Assembly (NCBI RefSeq): GCF_041276405.1
Contig: NZ_JBGGGT010000002.1
Coordinates: 905,001-969,000 of the forward strand
Reading direction: 5' to 3'
Source: Microvirga sp. TS319
GTDB lineage: Bacteria > Pseudomonadota > Alphaproteobacteria > Rhizobiales > Beijerinckiaceae
DNA: 64,000 nt
Shown here: piece after piece, positions 32,664 to 41,953 of the stretch
Numbering within the stretch: the first letter of the stretch is position 1
Layout of the letters: each line of letters begins with the position of its first letter
Notes under the pieces: generated by a model
The model's database searches: none
The model's input: the letters and a program-made list of their open reading frames with translations, nothing else
Told to the model about the DNA's origin: nothing
Position numbers and translations under genes: made by a program

Positions 32664-33686
32664 TCAGGATGCGGCAGGACCGGGCTGGCTCTGCTTTCCC
32701 GCCGACTTGCTGCGCCGTCTGTTGTTGCGGCCATTGCCGCTACGGCGCGACGCGCCGCCATTGGCGTTCATCACCTTTGCGGCGACTTCGCTGATCTGAC
32801 GGCGCAGCTCTTCATCTCCCTTGCCGGGGATTTCCTGGTTGGCAAGGCGGGCCTGCGCCTCGTCGCGCTCCGCTCCGATCTCACGAATGCGTTGCTCCAG
32901 AATCAAGCCCCGCTCCTGTTCGGCGGCCAGGTCACGGGCGAGGTCGGCGAGGCGCTTGCGTTCGTCCGAGAGTTCCGTGTGACGCTCGTTGAGCGCACGC
33001 TCGAAGTCGTTGCCGCGCGCCGTCTGCGTCATCAGGCGCGTTTCGAGGTCCGAGATTGCGATGCGCTTGGCATCGATCTCGGTGAGGGCCGCCGTCAGGC
33101 GCTGATCGGCATCGCCGTATCCGGATTCCAGCTGAACGAGCTTTTCCTGCGCATGAAGCAGCTCGGTTGTGAGCTTGGAGCGCTCGCCCTGGACGAGATC
33201 GAGCTCCATGCGGGTATTGGAGAGCTCGTCCAGGGTCGCCCGGTGAGCATTTTCGAGAGCCGTGAGGGTCTCGCGGGTGCTGGAAAGGAAGGTGCGCGTC
33301 TGGCCCAGCTCGTCCTCGATGGCCGCGAGCTGTGTCTGCGCTTGTGCGAGAGCCGTCTCGAGTTGCACGATCGTCGCGTCGCGCTGGGTGAGAGTGCTCT
33401 CAAGGGCCTCGATGCGCACGGCGCGACGGCCCAGCTCTTCCATGCTTTCGTGCTTGGCCGCGAGAGCCTCTTCGGCCCTGCGCTCGATCTTGCGCTGGAG
33501 CACCGCAAATTCGGCGCGAAGATGATCCTTCTCCGCCGTCAATTCGGAGATCGACATGGGAAACAGCGCCTCGGCCCTGCGGCGCGCAAGGCGCTCCGCA
33601 CGGGAATTGATGGCGGGAATGATGAGGAGTGCGATGAGGGTTGCAGCCACAAACCCCAGCGCGAAAATCATGATGGTTTCAACCAC
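32664..33686 (-). CDS. Membrane-anchored long coiled-coil protein
   Basis: A 340-residue protein starting at GTG 33686 (VVETIMIFALGFVAATLIAL-type N-terminus; TTGGAG upstream on its strand). One N-terminal transmembrane helix is followed by about 270 residues of uninterrupted heptad repeats (Leu/Ala/Glu/Arg) and a basic, Arg/Asn-rich tail (about 315-340). It looks like conserved rhizobial coiled-coil proteins of unknown role; RmuC-like and polar-scaffold functions cannot be separated by eye. The frame is open upstream to 33809. Confidence 0.68.
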   Translation of the reverse strand: MVETIMIFALGFVAATLIALLIIPAINSRAERLARRRAEALFPMSISELTAEKDHLRAEFAVLQRKIERRAEEALAAKHESMEELGRRAVRIEALESTLTQRDATIVQLETALAQAQTQLAAIEDELGQTRTFLSSTRETLTALENAHRATLDELSNTRMELDLVQGERSKLTTELLHAQEKLVQLESGYGDADQRLTAALTEIDAKRIAISDLETRLMTQTARGNDFERALNERHTELSDERKRLADLARDLAAEQERGLILEQRIREIGAERDEAQARLANQEIPGKGDEELRRQISEVAAKVMNANGGASRRSGNGRNNRRRSKSAGKQSQPGPAAS

Positions 33687-33937
33687 GCGGACGCCAACTC
33701 CAAGAGACCTAACCGGTAACGAGACCTGACCGGTAACGCTCAAGCACCTTGCCTTGTGCCTGCGCGGCTTTCCAGAGAGGTCAGCCCCAGCTTGCCGGTT
33801 GTAGTGCATCTTTGAACCATTTCCACCGGTCTGGAAGCTGGTCCGGTATGCGCATCGCTCTTAGAGCTGTTTCCACTGAGGTGGAATCATCTCTTTATTC
33901 TCGGTAGGGGGCCGTGTTCACTGCAGGTGAGGGGGCT

Positions 33938-34540
33938 CTAGAAGGGATTCCAGGTCGGCTCCGGCGTGAATTTCAGGTAGCCCATATTGACGCCGAGCCG
34001 CGCGCCGACGCCGGTGCGGATCGGAACCACGATCATTTCGTCTGCCGCCAGAGCCGTCACGCCGAAGCCGCCGAGGAAATACGCGGAGCCGTCGATGCCC
34101 ACGAAGCGCTTATAGAGGGCGTCCGTGAACGGCATGTTGTAGACGAGCATCATGGTCCGGGCGCCTTCGCCGCCGAAGTCGAAGCCGACCGACGGCCCCT
34201 GCCAGAAGATCTTGCGCTGGCCTGCATTGCGCGTGAACAGCTTGCCCTCGCCATAGCGAAGACCGCCAATGAGGGCTCCGGAGGCCTCCTGACCGAGAAT
34301 ATACCCGTTGGGTTCACCCCACCGGCGCACGGCTTCCTCAAGGGCCGTCGCAAGGCCCCGGGAGGCCGAGCCGAAGAACGAATGGCCGGACTCGACCAGT
34401 TCGTTGGAATTGAATGAGTTCGGCCCACCCGGATTGGTCGCATAGGCGCGCTGCACGTTCTGGGCCGCAGCCTGAAGGGGAAAAGCGCCGACAAGGCCGG
34501 CCAAAGCCGCCGCAGCAGCCAATGAAAATCGGGAGCGCAT
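33938..34540 (-). CDS. eipA: EipA family envelope-integrity protein (DUF1134)
   Basis: A 200-residue periplasmic protein with a signal peptide (residues 1-26, ending AAAQ) and the conserved DUF1134 block GEPNGYILGQEASGALIGGL RYGEG, WQGPSVGFDFGGEGARTMML and GIDGSAYFLGGFGVTALA. In Brucella, EipA maintains cell-envelope integrity and its gene is a CtrA target. Here ctrA and chpT are within 5 kb. I see no full CtrA box in the 140 bp upstream. Confidence 0.85.
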   Translation of the reverse strand: MRSRFSLAAAAALAGLVGAFPLQAAAQNVQRAYATNPGGPNSFNSNELVESGHSFFGSASRGLATALEEAVRRWGEPNGYILGQEASGALIGGLRYGEGKLFTRNAGQRKIFWQGPSVGFDFGGEGARTMMLVYNMPFTDALYKRFVGIDGSAYFLGGFGVTALAADEMIVVPIRTGVGARLGVNMGYLKFTPEPTWNPF

Positions 34541-34683
34541 GGGCTATCTCCTCGTACAAGACAGGGGACGATCCGACCCTTTCGATCGGACGGCTTCTAT
34601 CGAACCCTGACTTTACGGGCATCAACCCTAACAATCTCTGTATAAGCGGTGCTTTGGTGCCGCAGGTCCCGGGGCGGAGGTTC

Positions 34684-35508
34684 TCAGGCCACCGCTGCCG
34701 GAAGATCCAGCTTGGGCGCGAGGGAGACATCGCCCAGGGCGGCGAAGGGGCCATTGAGATAGCCGCGCTCCTCATGCCCATAGGTCAGAGGTGCGCCGCC
34801 GGGGCCGACGACACTGCCCCCGGCGCAGCAGAGAACATGGTCGCCCGCTGCCGTATCCCATTCCATCGTCGCCCCACAGCGCACATAGATGTCGGCCTCA
34901 CCCGAGGCGATGAGGCAGAACTTGAGCGCAGAGGACGTCATGCGCCTTGTGCCGATGGAGAGCGTGGACAGGCACGCCTCCGTGGCGATGTCGCCGTGCC
35001 GGCGGCTCACGAGGGCGACAAGGCCCTCGTCGGGGGCGCTCCTGACCCTGATGTCGCGCCAGTCGAAGGTCGCCTGGTCCTGTTCCGGCATGGCGCTCGT
35101 CCGCGCCTTTGTGCCTGCGATCCAGATGGCGCCCAGGGCCGGGGCCGCCACGGCGGCAGCCAGCGGGCGGTTCTTTCGGATCATCGCGATGTTGACGCTG
35201 TACTCGCCCGTGCCGCGAATGAAGTCGCCCGTGCCGTCGAGCGGATCCACCAGGAAGAAGACATCCTCCGCATGGGCCGTGCTGGCCGTCTCCTCCGCAA
35301 CCACCGGCACATGGGGCCAGGCTTCGTGCAGACGGCGGATGATCATCTCTTCGGCGGCCAGGTCGGCCGCTGTCGTCGGGCTTCCGTCGGGCTTGACGCG
35401 CTTTTCGATCAGCGCATTCTCCATGCCGCGGAGGAGGTGGGCAGCCTCTGCGGCTATGGGGGCAAGCCTCAGGGCGATTTCGTCGGGTTGAGAGACATCG
35501 AGCCGCAT
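34684..35508 (-). CDS. cysQ: 3'(2'),5'-bisphosphate nucleotidase CysQ
   Basis: Hydrolyses 3'-phosphoadenosine 5'-phosphate (PAP) made in sulfate assimilation. The 274-residue member of the inositol-monophosphatase fold has the metal-binding motifs VVAEET, DPLDGTGDFIRG and MEWDTAAGDHVL. The family also includes inositol monophosphatases; the GTGDFI form and length favour CysQ. It is divergent from chpT. Confidence 0.88.
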   Translation of the reverse strand: MRLDVSQPDEIALRLAPIAAEAAHLLRGMENALIEKRVKPDGSPTTAADLAAEEMIIRRLHEAWPHVPVVAEETASTAHAEDVFFLVDPLDGTGDFIRGTGEYSVNIAMIRKNRPLAAAVAAPALGAIWIAGTKARTSAMPEQDQATFDWRDIRVRSAPDEGLVALVSRRHGDIATEACLSTLSIGTRRMTSSALKFCLIASGEADIYVRCGATMEWDTAAGDHVLCCAGGSVVGPGGAPLTYGHEERGYLNGPFAALGDVSLAPKLDLPAAVA

Positions 35509-35682
35509 GATGGATTTGTGCCTGTTCTCGGAAGACCTGTCGATCTCTTTTACCTGCTTTCCAAAGAACTCATAGCCGGGTATCCCGGTTCACATTCTCT
35601 TCTCTCTTCGTCTGTAGTCGTGAAACCTGAAACTCAGAATTTCATGAGTCCAGCGTTGAACTTACGGTCTTCCGGAGCCCTA

Positions 35683-36324
35683 ATGGCCACCATCTCTCTT
35701 GATTCGCTCGATCTCGCCGCCCTCCTTTGCTCGCGCGTCTGCCACGACGTGATTTCGCCGGTGGGCGCGATCGTCAACGGGCTCGAGGTCCTGGAGGATG
35801 ACAACGACACCTCGATGCGCGAGTTCGCTCTCGATCTGATCCAGAAAAGCGCCCGTCAGGCCTCCGCCCGCCTTCAGTTCGCGCGTCTCGCCTTCGGCGC
35901 GGCCGGCTCCGCCGGGGCCTCCATCGACCTCGGCGATGCCGAGCAAGTCGCGCGGGGCCTGTTCCTCGACGACAAGATCAGCTTCTCGTGGGCCTCGCCG
36001 CGCCTTCTGTTCCCGAAGAACAGGGTCAAGCTTCTCCTCAACCTGATCATGATCGCCATCACGGCGATTCCGCGCGGCGGCTCCATCGCCGTGGCGGTGA
36101 CGGGCGATGCGGAGAGTTGCGAGTTCTCGATCAGGGCCAAGGGCCTCAATGCGCGCATTCCCGCCCATTCGCAGGATCTGCTCGCGGGCGACTCGGAGAG
36201 CGGCACGGTGGATGCTCACGGCATCCAGATCTATTATGCCGGCATGGTGGCGCGAGCGTCCAACATGAGCATCGCGTTCAGCATCGAGGGCGATGAGGTG
36301 ACGATCACATCGAGGACGGCATAG
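35683..36324 (+). CDS. chpT: Histidine phosphotransferase ChpT
   Basis: ChpT passes phosphate from the CckA kinase to CtrA and CpdR, the core of the cell-cycle relay. The 213-residue protein has the dimerisation helices with the phospho-accepting His in LCSRVCHDVISPVGAIVNGL (about residue 23), and a degenerate HATPase-like domain that lacks ATP-binding motifs. ATG 35683 has GGAG 10 bp upstream; the frame is open far upstream, which is not coding. Its 3' end overlaps a convergent LysR gene by 20 bp. ctrA lies 2 kb downstream. Confidence 0.9.
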   Translation: MATISLDSLDLAALLCSRVCHDVISPVGAIVNGLEVLEDDNDTSMREFALDLIQKSARQASARLQFARLAFGAAGSAGASIDLGDAEQVARGLFLDDKISFSWASPRLLFPKNRVKLLLNLIMIAITAIPRGGSIAVAVTGDAESCEFSIRAKGLNARIPAHSQDLLAGDSESGTVDAHGIQIYYAGMVARASNMSIAFSIEGDEVTITSRTA

Positions 36325-37204
36325 GCGTCCTCGACGCCTCCTCGGCAAGCCATGAGCAGAAGGCCTGCGCCTTCCGGTTCCTCCGGGGGCGTTGGACGGC
36401 GATATAGTTCATGCCGCTGGGAATAAAACCGAACGGCGCCAGTAGCCGTTGCGCCCGGATGTCGTCGATCACGAGCTGCCACGGCGCGATGCATACACCG
36501 AGTCCCGCCGTTGCGGCCTCGAGCATGTAATAAAAGTGTTCGTAGTCGGTTCCCGCGAGGTTGGATGACCTGAGCCATCCTGCCCGATCGAACCAGTCGT
36601 GCCATGCACTGCGCCGCGTGACCGTATGAAGGATCGGGGCGCTCTCGAGGTCCTGCGGTTCCTTAAGGTGGAGGCGCTTTGCGAGCACAGGCGAGAGGAC
36701 AGGCCCGACATATTCCGGGAAGAGCGTCGTGAGCGGCACCTCCGGCGGCAACGGAGAATCGGCCAGGCGAACGGCGATCTCATAGCGCTCCCGCGCAAAG
36801 TCAACCGGTGCATAGGAAGCGGACAGCCGCACCTCCACGCCAGGATACTTGTCCTGAAAGCGATGGAGCCGAGGGATGAGCCAGCGCATGCTGAACGTGC
36901 CCGTGCAGGAGACATCCAGGACGCCGTTCTCTTCATCGGCGACAGCCCGCACGCCTGCCTCGATATGATCGAGGCCGACGGTCAAATGGGACAGCAGCGT
37001 CCTTCCGGCATCCGTCACGCGCAGGGAGTTCTTCGGGCCCTCGAAGAGCCGTACGCCGAGGATCTCTTCGAGATTCCTGACCTGCTTGCTGACGGCGCCA
37101 TGGGTCACCGACAACTCTTCCGCCGCAAGCGTCATGCGGCCCAGGCGGGCGGCGGCTTCGAAGGCCGCGAGGGCGTTGAGAGAGGGAAGGCGGCGCCGGC
37201 TCAT
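36305..37204 (-). CDS. LysR-type regulator (GcvA-like)
   Basis: A 299-residue LysR protein: N-terminal winged HTH (LPSLNALAAFEAAARLGRMT, LAAEELSVTHGAVSKQVRNL) and a C-terminal substrate-binding domain (about 95-295), closest in style to GcvA/AmpR regulators. ATG 37204 matches the family N-terminus (SRRRLPSLNA); an upstream ATG at 37252 is possible. It is divergent from the EamA transporter gene, 125 bp away, and is its likely regulator. Confidence 0.88.
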   Translation of the reverse strand: MSRRRLPSLNALAAFEAAARLGRMTLAAEELSVTHGAVSKQVRNLEEILGVRLFEGPKNSLRVTDAGRTLLSHLTVGLDHIEAGVRAVADEENGVLDVSCTGTFSMRWLIPRLHRFQDKYPGVEVRLSASYAPVDFARERYEIAVRLADSPLPPEVPLTTLFPEYVGPVLSPVLAKRLHLKEPQDLESAPILHTVTRRSAWHDWFDRAGWLRSSNLAGTDYEHFYYMLEAATAGLGVCIAPWQLVIDDIRAQRLLAPFGFIPSGMNYIAVQRPRRNRKAQAFCSWLAEEASRTPMPSSM

Positions 37205-37329
37205 GTGAGGAAAAGGAACAATCTCTGATCGATCATATCGATTATCAATCACTTGGTTCCGTGGAACAAGGGCGCATCGCGGCCAGCAGACGATCTCTCC
37301 GTGCCGGCTCGTACAGCCTGGGGAATAAT

Positions 37330-38169
37330 ATGGAGCCCGTCGTTTTTGCCGCCGTCCTCTCTGCAGCCTGCCTGCATGCAGGTTGGAACGCCATCATCAA
37401 GGTTGGTCTCGACCGATTCTCGTCCCTCCTGCTGATCGTCCTGGCGCAGATCGGCCTCAGCGTCATTCTTCTCCCGTTCTTTGCATCGCCTGCCGCGGCT
37501 GCGTGGCCTTGGATTCTTGCATCCGCCGTCATTCATACCGGATACAAGCTGTCGCTCATCAGCGCTTACGAGCATGGAGATCTTTCCCAGGTCTATCCTC
37601 TCGCGCGCGGCACCGCGCCGCTCATCGTCGCGCTTATCAGCACGATGTTCATCGGTGAAGCGATGTCTTTTCCTAAGCTGCTGGCCATCGCTTCCATAGG
37701 ACTCGGAGTCGGTCTCATGTCGCTCGGGAGCGGAGTGAGCGGCCGGATGCCGCCGAAGGCGTTCGCATTCGCGCTCCTGACCGCCTGTTGCACCGCTTCC
37801 TATACGCTGGTCGACGGCATCGGTGCGCGCCTCTCGGAAACCGCATCGGGGTTCATTCTTGTGTCGACGCTCATCGACGGAATCCTGACTTGTACCTATG
37901 CGTGGGCAACCCGCGGTCCTGGAGCCTTCATCAAGACCCGACCCTTCTGGCGCAGCGGCCTTGCTGCGGGAGCAATGTCGCTTGCATCCTACTGGGTTGT
38001 GATCTGGGCCTTTACGAAAGCGCCCATTCCTCTGGTCGCCGCGCTGCGCGAGACGAGTGTTCTGATGGCGCTGTTGATCGGGATCGTCTTCCTGAAGGAA
38101 CGCGTCGGTCCCAGCCGGATCATGGCCGGATCGTTGATCGCCTGTGGGGTAGTTCTTATGCGCTTTTAG
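37330..38169 (+). CDS. EamA/DMT-family transporter
   Basis: A 279-residue inner-membrane protein with about ten transmembrane helices in two EamA repeats (FAAVLSAACLHAGWNAIIKV at the first; LTACCTASYTLVDGIGARLS and ETSVLMALLIGIVFLKERVG in the second). Substrates in this superfamily are mostly amino acids or metabolites; none can be named here. ATG 37330 was chosen over the open extension from 37261. Confidence 0.88.
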   Translation: MEPVVFAAVLSAACLHAGWNAIIKVGLDRFSSLLLIVLAQIGLSVILLPFFASPAAAAWPWILASAVIHTGYKLSLISAYEHGDLSQVYPLARGTAPLIVALISTMFIGEAMSFPKLLAIASIGLGVGLMSLGSGVSGRMPPKAFAFALLTACCTASYTLVDGIGARLSETASGFILVSTLIDGILTCTYAWATRGPGAFIKTRPFWRSGLAAGAMSLASYWVVIWAFTKAPIPLVAALRETSVLMALLIGIVFLKERVGPSRIMAGSLIACGVVLMRF

Positions 38170-38285
38170 AGCATCGGACGTGAAAAGTGGATTTGCCCTT
38201 TCGGGGCCAACTCGATGCTCCTACTAGAGAACAGCGCATCGCTTGCTCCGAGAAACCGGCTCCCACTTTTCACGTCCGATGCTCT
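38168..38285. repeat. Palindromic intergenic repeat, copy 6
   Basis: AGAGCATCGGACGTGAAAAG ... CGATGCTC followed by AGCGCATCGCTTG ... CTTTTCACGTCCGATGCTCT. Its outer ends (AGAGCATCGGACGTGAAAAG and its reverse complement) are exact complements, so the whole 118-bp unit can fold on itself. Confidence 0.88.
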
Positions 38286-38308
38286 CGTGGACCTCACAGG
38301 TCAGCCAA

Positions 38309-38334
38309 TAAAAAGCCCGGCAAACGCCGGGCTT
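38309..38334 (-). terminator. Rho-independent terminator after ctrA
   Basis: On the minus strand: AAGCCCGGC, loop GTTT, GCCGGGCTT, followed by TTTATT. It lies 23 bp downstream of the ctrA stop. Confidence 0.85.
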
Positions 38335-38356
38335 CCTCGGTTGTCTGACACTTCAC

Positions 38357-39058
38357 TCAGATCGCGATGCGCTCCTCGGCCTCGTTCGGTTCGCGCAGCA
38401 CATAGCCACGACCCCAGACGGTCTCGATATAGTTCTTGCCCTGCGATGCATTCGCGAGCTTCTTGCGCAGCTTGCAGATGAAGACGTCGATGATTTTCAG
38501 CTCCGGTTCGTCCATGCCGCCATAGAGATGGTTCAGGAACATCTCCTTGGTGAGCGTCGTGCCCTTGCGCAGCGAGAGCAGCTCGAGCATCTGGTATTCC
38601 TTGCCTGTCAGATGCACCCGGGCACCGCTGACCTCGACCGTCTTGGTGTCGAGATTCACGACGAGATCTCCCGTGGTGATCACCGACTGTGCATGGCCCT
38701 TCGAGCGGCGCACGATGGCGTGAATGCGGGCGACCATCTCGTCCTTGTGGAAAGGCTTCGTCAGATAATCGTCGGCACCGAAGCCGAGACCCTTCACCTT
38801 GTCTTCGATGCCAGCCATGCCGGAAAGGATCAGAATCGGCGTCTTCACCTTCGCGACGCGCAGCGTGCGCAGGACCTCATAGCCCGACATGTCGGGAAGG
38901 TTCAGGTCGAGAAGGATGATGTCATAGTCGTAGAGCTTGCCGAGGTCGATGCCCTCTTCGCCGAGATCCGTCGTATAGATATTGAAGTTCTCGGACTTCA
39001 GCATCAGCTCGATGCTTTGCGCTGTCGCGCTATCGTCTTCGATGAGAAGTACGCGCAT
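38357..39058 (-). CDS. ctrA: Cell-cycle response regulator CtrA
   Basis: CtrA is the master cell-cycle and flagellar regulator of alphaproteobacteria. The 233-residue OmpR-type protein has the receiver domain ([20 protein letters not shown], phosphoacceptor in [15 protein letters not shown]) and the C-terminal winged helix ([50 protein letters not shown]). ATG 39058 gives the standard CtrA N-terminus; the longer frame from 39118 does not. The 528-bp upstream gap contains TTAAC half-sites and GANTC (CcrM) sites, as expected for a methylation-sensitive, autoregulated gene. Confidence 0.97.
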   Translation of the reverse strand: MRVLLIEDDSATAQSIELMLKSENFNIYTTDLGEEGIDLGKLYDYDIILLDLNLPDMSGYEVLRTLRVAKVKTPILILSGMAGIEDKVKGLGFGADDYLTKPFHKDEMVARIHAIVRRSKGHAQSVITTGDLVVNLDTKTVEVSGARVHLTGKEYQMLELLSLRKGTTLTKEMFLNHLYGGMDEPELKIIDVFICKLRKKLANASQGKNYIETVWGRGYVLREPNEAEERIAI

Positions 39059-39586
39059 GTCTATTCCCCAGCCCATGCCCTGGAGCTTGCGGGTCGCTTG
39101 CCGCTCCCCATCCACCACCGGGCCTGCGGCGGATGCCCTTTTTCACTGATTCGTGACGCTAGTTCAGAATGGTTAACAAACCCTGATTCATGCATGCAAG
39201 CGCTTAACGACATGCCGCTGCCAATCTGTCGCCCAAAGTGCTCGGCCTGTGGATTCAAGGTGCCCATACGGAACTCCGCCGCTCCATCCGAAATTGTTGC
39301 AAACGAAGGGTTTCGCTTGCTCGTGCCCGCCGCTCTATCCGAGCTTCAGGCGTGACAGGGCCAGTGTTAACGAAATCAGTAAACGAAAGGTTGACGCAAG
39401 CCCCGCGCAAGCCTCGCTGCCGGTCCCGGATCGGCCAATGACCCGCTAGGTCGCTCTCCACTAAAGGCTTTTCGTTCGCGACGGTAAGGAAGAGTCAACT
39501 TCCGTGTCCGATGATGCCTCATGCCCGGCGGATAACTGAGCGATCCGGCAGGCACGTGAAACAGCGACGTGTGGAGTTGAATCAAA
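39059..39586. promoter_or_regulatory. ctrA-fliJ divergent regulatory gap
   Basis: No gene is supported in this 528-bp gap between divergent ctrA and fliJ. TTAAC half-sites lie at 39173-39177 and about 39214. GATTC (a GANTC methylation site) occurs at 39148-39152 and 39185-39189. A partial CtrA-like dyad (GTTAA-N7-AGTAA) starts near 39366. This layout fits cell-cycle-dependent control of ctrA. Confidence 0.5.
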
Positions 39587-39991
39587 ATGAAGTCGCGGGA
39601 TACGCTCATCCGCCTCAAGCGCTTTCAAGTCGACGAGAAACGTCGGAGGGTGGCGCAGATCGAGATGATGATCGCCGAGTTCGACCGCATGGCGGCTGAT
39701 CTTGATCGGGAGATCACAGCGGAGGAGCAGAAGGCCGGGATCACCGATCCGAACCATTTCGCCTATCCGACCTATGCTCGCGCCGCGGCCCAGCGGCGGG
39801 ACAACCTTCGCATGTCGGCTCAGAACCTTCACACCCAGCTCGACGATGCCAAGGCCGAACTCGGAGAGGCGTTCGAGGACCTGAAGAGAGCCGAAAGCCT
39901 GGAAGATCGGGAGCGCGTTGGCGAGCGCTCGTCCCTCGATCCGACCATCAGCCAGATGGGCCAGGCGCGTGCCCTGCGGGCCATCGCCTGA
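39587..39991 (+). CDS. fliJ: Flagellar export protein FliJ
   Basis: FliJ is the coiled-coil stalk of the flagellar export ATPase complex (with FliI and FliH). The 134-residue helical protein begins SRDTLIRLKRFQVDEKRRRV and runs as two long antiparallel helices (IEMMIAEFDRMAADLDREIT; RDNLRMSAQNLHTQLDDAKA). Position next to ctrA is typical for alphaproteobacterial fliJ. A hairpin follows 25 bp after the stop. Confidence 0.88.
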   Translation: MKSRDTLIRLKRFQVDEKRRRVAQIEMMIAEFDRMAADLDREITAEEQKAGITDPNHFAYPTYARAAAQRRDNLRMSAQNLHTQLDDAKAELGEAFEDLKRAESLEDRERVGERSSLDPTISQMGQARALRAIA

Positions 39992-40015
39992 TCATTCCAT
40001 TCCGAACGCCATTGA

Positions 40016-40048
40016 ACAAGGACGCGTCGCAGCCCGACGCGTCCTTGT
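40016..40048. terminator. 14-bp perfect inverted repeat between fliJ and GNAT genes
   Basis: ACAAGGACGCGTCG (40016-40029) and CGACGCGTCCTTGT (40035-40048), 5-base loop. It sits between two convergent genes and probably terminates both, though no long T run is present. Confidence 0.6.
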
Positions 40049-40059
40049 GCTGTTCGGCC

Positions 40060-40671
40060 TCAGCCGATCACCGGAACCTGGGGCGCGCAGTCGCGCGGAA
40101 GATGTCCCTGAAGCCGGGGGTCGTCCGATACCTCGACGGCCCGACGATAGGGCGTGAAGCCCGAGCGCATATAGAAGGTGAGGGCGGCCGGGTGATCGAG
40201 GCTGCAAGTGTGAACGAAGAAGCGGTCGATCGGTCGTGCGAAGGCTCTGCGGACCGCCTCGCTGAGGAGATAACGTCCGGCTCCTTTGCCGATCGCTCCA
40301 GGCGCAACGCCGAGAAAGGCCAATTCGGCTTCCTGCTCCGGACGGAAGTCGATTTCCAGAAGTCCGATATCGTCCCTGCCGTCGTGCAATGCATAGGCTT
40401 CGACCTTCGGGTCATCGAGAATGCCTGCGAGCTCCTCGTCGGGCATCAGCACGCGGCTGAACCATAACCAAGGCTCACCGATCTTGCGAAACAAAGTTCT
40501 GTATCGGGCGTGGTCTGTGTTGAGAGGCTGGAGCGACCAGCCTTCCACAGCTTCCGCACGAAGAGTCGGAGGTGGAGAGTGCATCTCAAGATAGGTGACG
40601 ATGGCCGCGACCTTCCCCGGCGGGAGATCCGTGTAACCGCTCAGATTCAGCGCCGTCTGCAGGTTCGTCAT
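40060..40671 (-). CDS. GNAT-family acetyltransferase
   Basis: A 203-residue protein with a GNAT domain (about 60-185): the acetyl-CoA motif appears as ELAFLGVAPGAIGKGAGRYL (Q/R-x-x-G-x-G/A-like, here GKGAGRYL), and a C-terminal LDHPAALTFYMRSGFTPYRR is typical. The N-terminus (GYTDLPPGKVAAIVTYLEM) is a conserved extension in rhizobial members and led me to start at ATG 40671. Substrate unknown. Confidence 0.85.
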   Translation of the reverse strand: MTNLQTALNLSGYTDLPPGKVAAIVTYLEMHSPPPTLRAEAVEGWSLQPLNTDHARYRTLFRKIGEPWLWFSRVLMPDEELAGILDDPKVEAYALHDGRDDIGLLEIDFRPEQEAELAFLGVAPGAIGKGAGRYLLSEAVRRAFARPIDRFFVHTCSLDHPAALTFYMRSGFTPYRRAVEVSDDPRLQGHLPRDCAPQVPVIG

Positions 40672-40871
40672 GAGGCCGCCTCCGTATCCGTCCACAAGAG
40701 CCACCGCTCTGTCACGGGTCATGCCGAAGGGCAATGGCAAAGCAGACCCAACACGATGACGCACGTGTGACCGGACCGGACTTTATGTCCGTACTTTCAG
40801 GGGCGTTTCCTCTTGCAGTTCGAAGGGATTATGGGGCACAGAGAAGGGAACGAAGGAGCACGACCGTCTCG

Positions 40872-41885
40872 ATGAAGAAAGTGCGTGAGTTCATCTGGCC
40901 CGTCATTGGGCTCGTAGCGGTTGTCGTGTCCATCTGGCTTCTGTATCGTGAATTGCGCGGGATGTCCCTCGACGATGTTTGGGGCAGCCTGACGGCCGTG
41001 CCGTCTCACCGTTACGCTTTGGCCGGTCTGTCCACCCTTGTCGCTTATGCTGCCCTGGCTTGGTACGATCGGATCGCGCTCCTTCACCTCGGGGTGCGCC
41101 ACATTTCGTGGCTTTTCGTGTCCATTACGTCCTTCACGACCTATGCCCTGTCCCACAATATCGGCGCTTCGGTGTTTTCCGGCGCGGTCGTGCGCTATCG
41201 CGCCTACACCTCCAAGGGGCTGGGGGCGCCGCAGATCGCCGTTCTCGTCGCTCTTTGCTCCTTCACGTTCGGTCTCGGTACGATCCTTCTCGGCGGCCTT
41301 GTGCTGACCGTCGATCCGACGCTCCTGCATCGTCTGGAAGATCTGCTGCCTTCCGCACTCACCAATCCGGCGACCGCCCGGACCGTCGGCCTGCTGCTTC
41401 TGGCTTTCGTCGTCCTTTATGTCGCGGGCTCGATCCTGCATCTGCCCCCGCTCGTGATCCGCAAGGCCAAGCTGGAATATCCGCGTCCGGCCATCATGGT
41501 ACGCCAGCTGATCGCCGCGCCCCTTGAGCTGCTCGGGGCCGCCGGCATCATCTATTTCGTGCTTCCGGCCCATCTCGAGCCGAGTTTCCTGGTCGTGCTC
41601 GCCGTGTTCCTCGCCTCGTTTTCAGCGGCGCTGGTGAGCCATGCGCCCGGCGGGCTCGGGGTTTTCGAACTGGTGTTCCTCACGGCGATGCCCGACATTC
41701 CCAAGGCGGATGTGCTCGCGGCGCTCATCATCTTCCGCCTTTTCTATCTGCTGATCCCCTTTGCCATGTCGCTGGTCGTCGTGCTCCTCTTCGAGAGGGC
41801 CCGTCTGGCGCAGGCATGGCGGACGAGAGGAGCCGTCGACAAGGGCTCCATCCCGCCGCCGCCACTCTCCTCGTCCGATCAATAG
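40872..41885 (+). CDS. UPF0104/lysylphosphatidylglycerol-synthase-like flippase-type membrane protein
   Basis: A 337-residue inner-membrane protein with about eight transmembrane helices and the family motif region (ITSFTTYALSHNIGASVFSG, SHAPGGLGVFELVFLTAMPD). It corresponds to the N-terminal, membrane half of MprF/LPG synthase without the catalytic soluble domain. ATG 40872 has GGAG 12 bp upstream. Role: lipid or lysyl-lipid translocation is possible, but unproven. Confidence 0.8.
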   Translation: MKKVREFIWPVIGLVAVVVSIWLLYRELRGMSLDDVWGSLTAVPSHRYALAGLSTLVAYAALAWYDRIALLHLGVRHISWLFVSITSFTTYALSHNIGASVFSGAVVRYRAYTSKGLGAPQIAVLVALCSFTFGLGTILLGGLVLTVDPTLLHRLEDLLPSALTNPATARTVGLLLLAFVVLYVAGSILHLPPLVIRKAKLEYPRPAIMVRQLIAAPLELLGAAGIIYFVLPAHLEPSFLVVLAVFLASFSAALVSHAPGGLGVFELVFLTAMPDIPKADVLAALIIFRLFYLLIPFAMSLVVVLLFERARLAQAWRTRGAVDKGSIPPPPLSSSDQ

Positions 41886-41953
41886 GATGTTTGGAGCGGG
41901 ACGGGCCGCGCGGCATTTCCCTGTCCGGAGACGGATGGGGCGGGACAGGCGCA

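Noticed and set aside
34414..35682. Long upstream extension of the chpT frame (about 420 codons)
   Set aside because: It overlaps cysQ on the other strand, has no domain, and the ChpT family starts at 35683.
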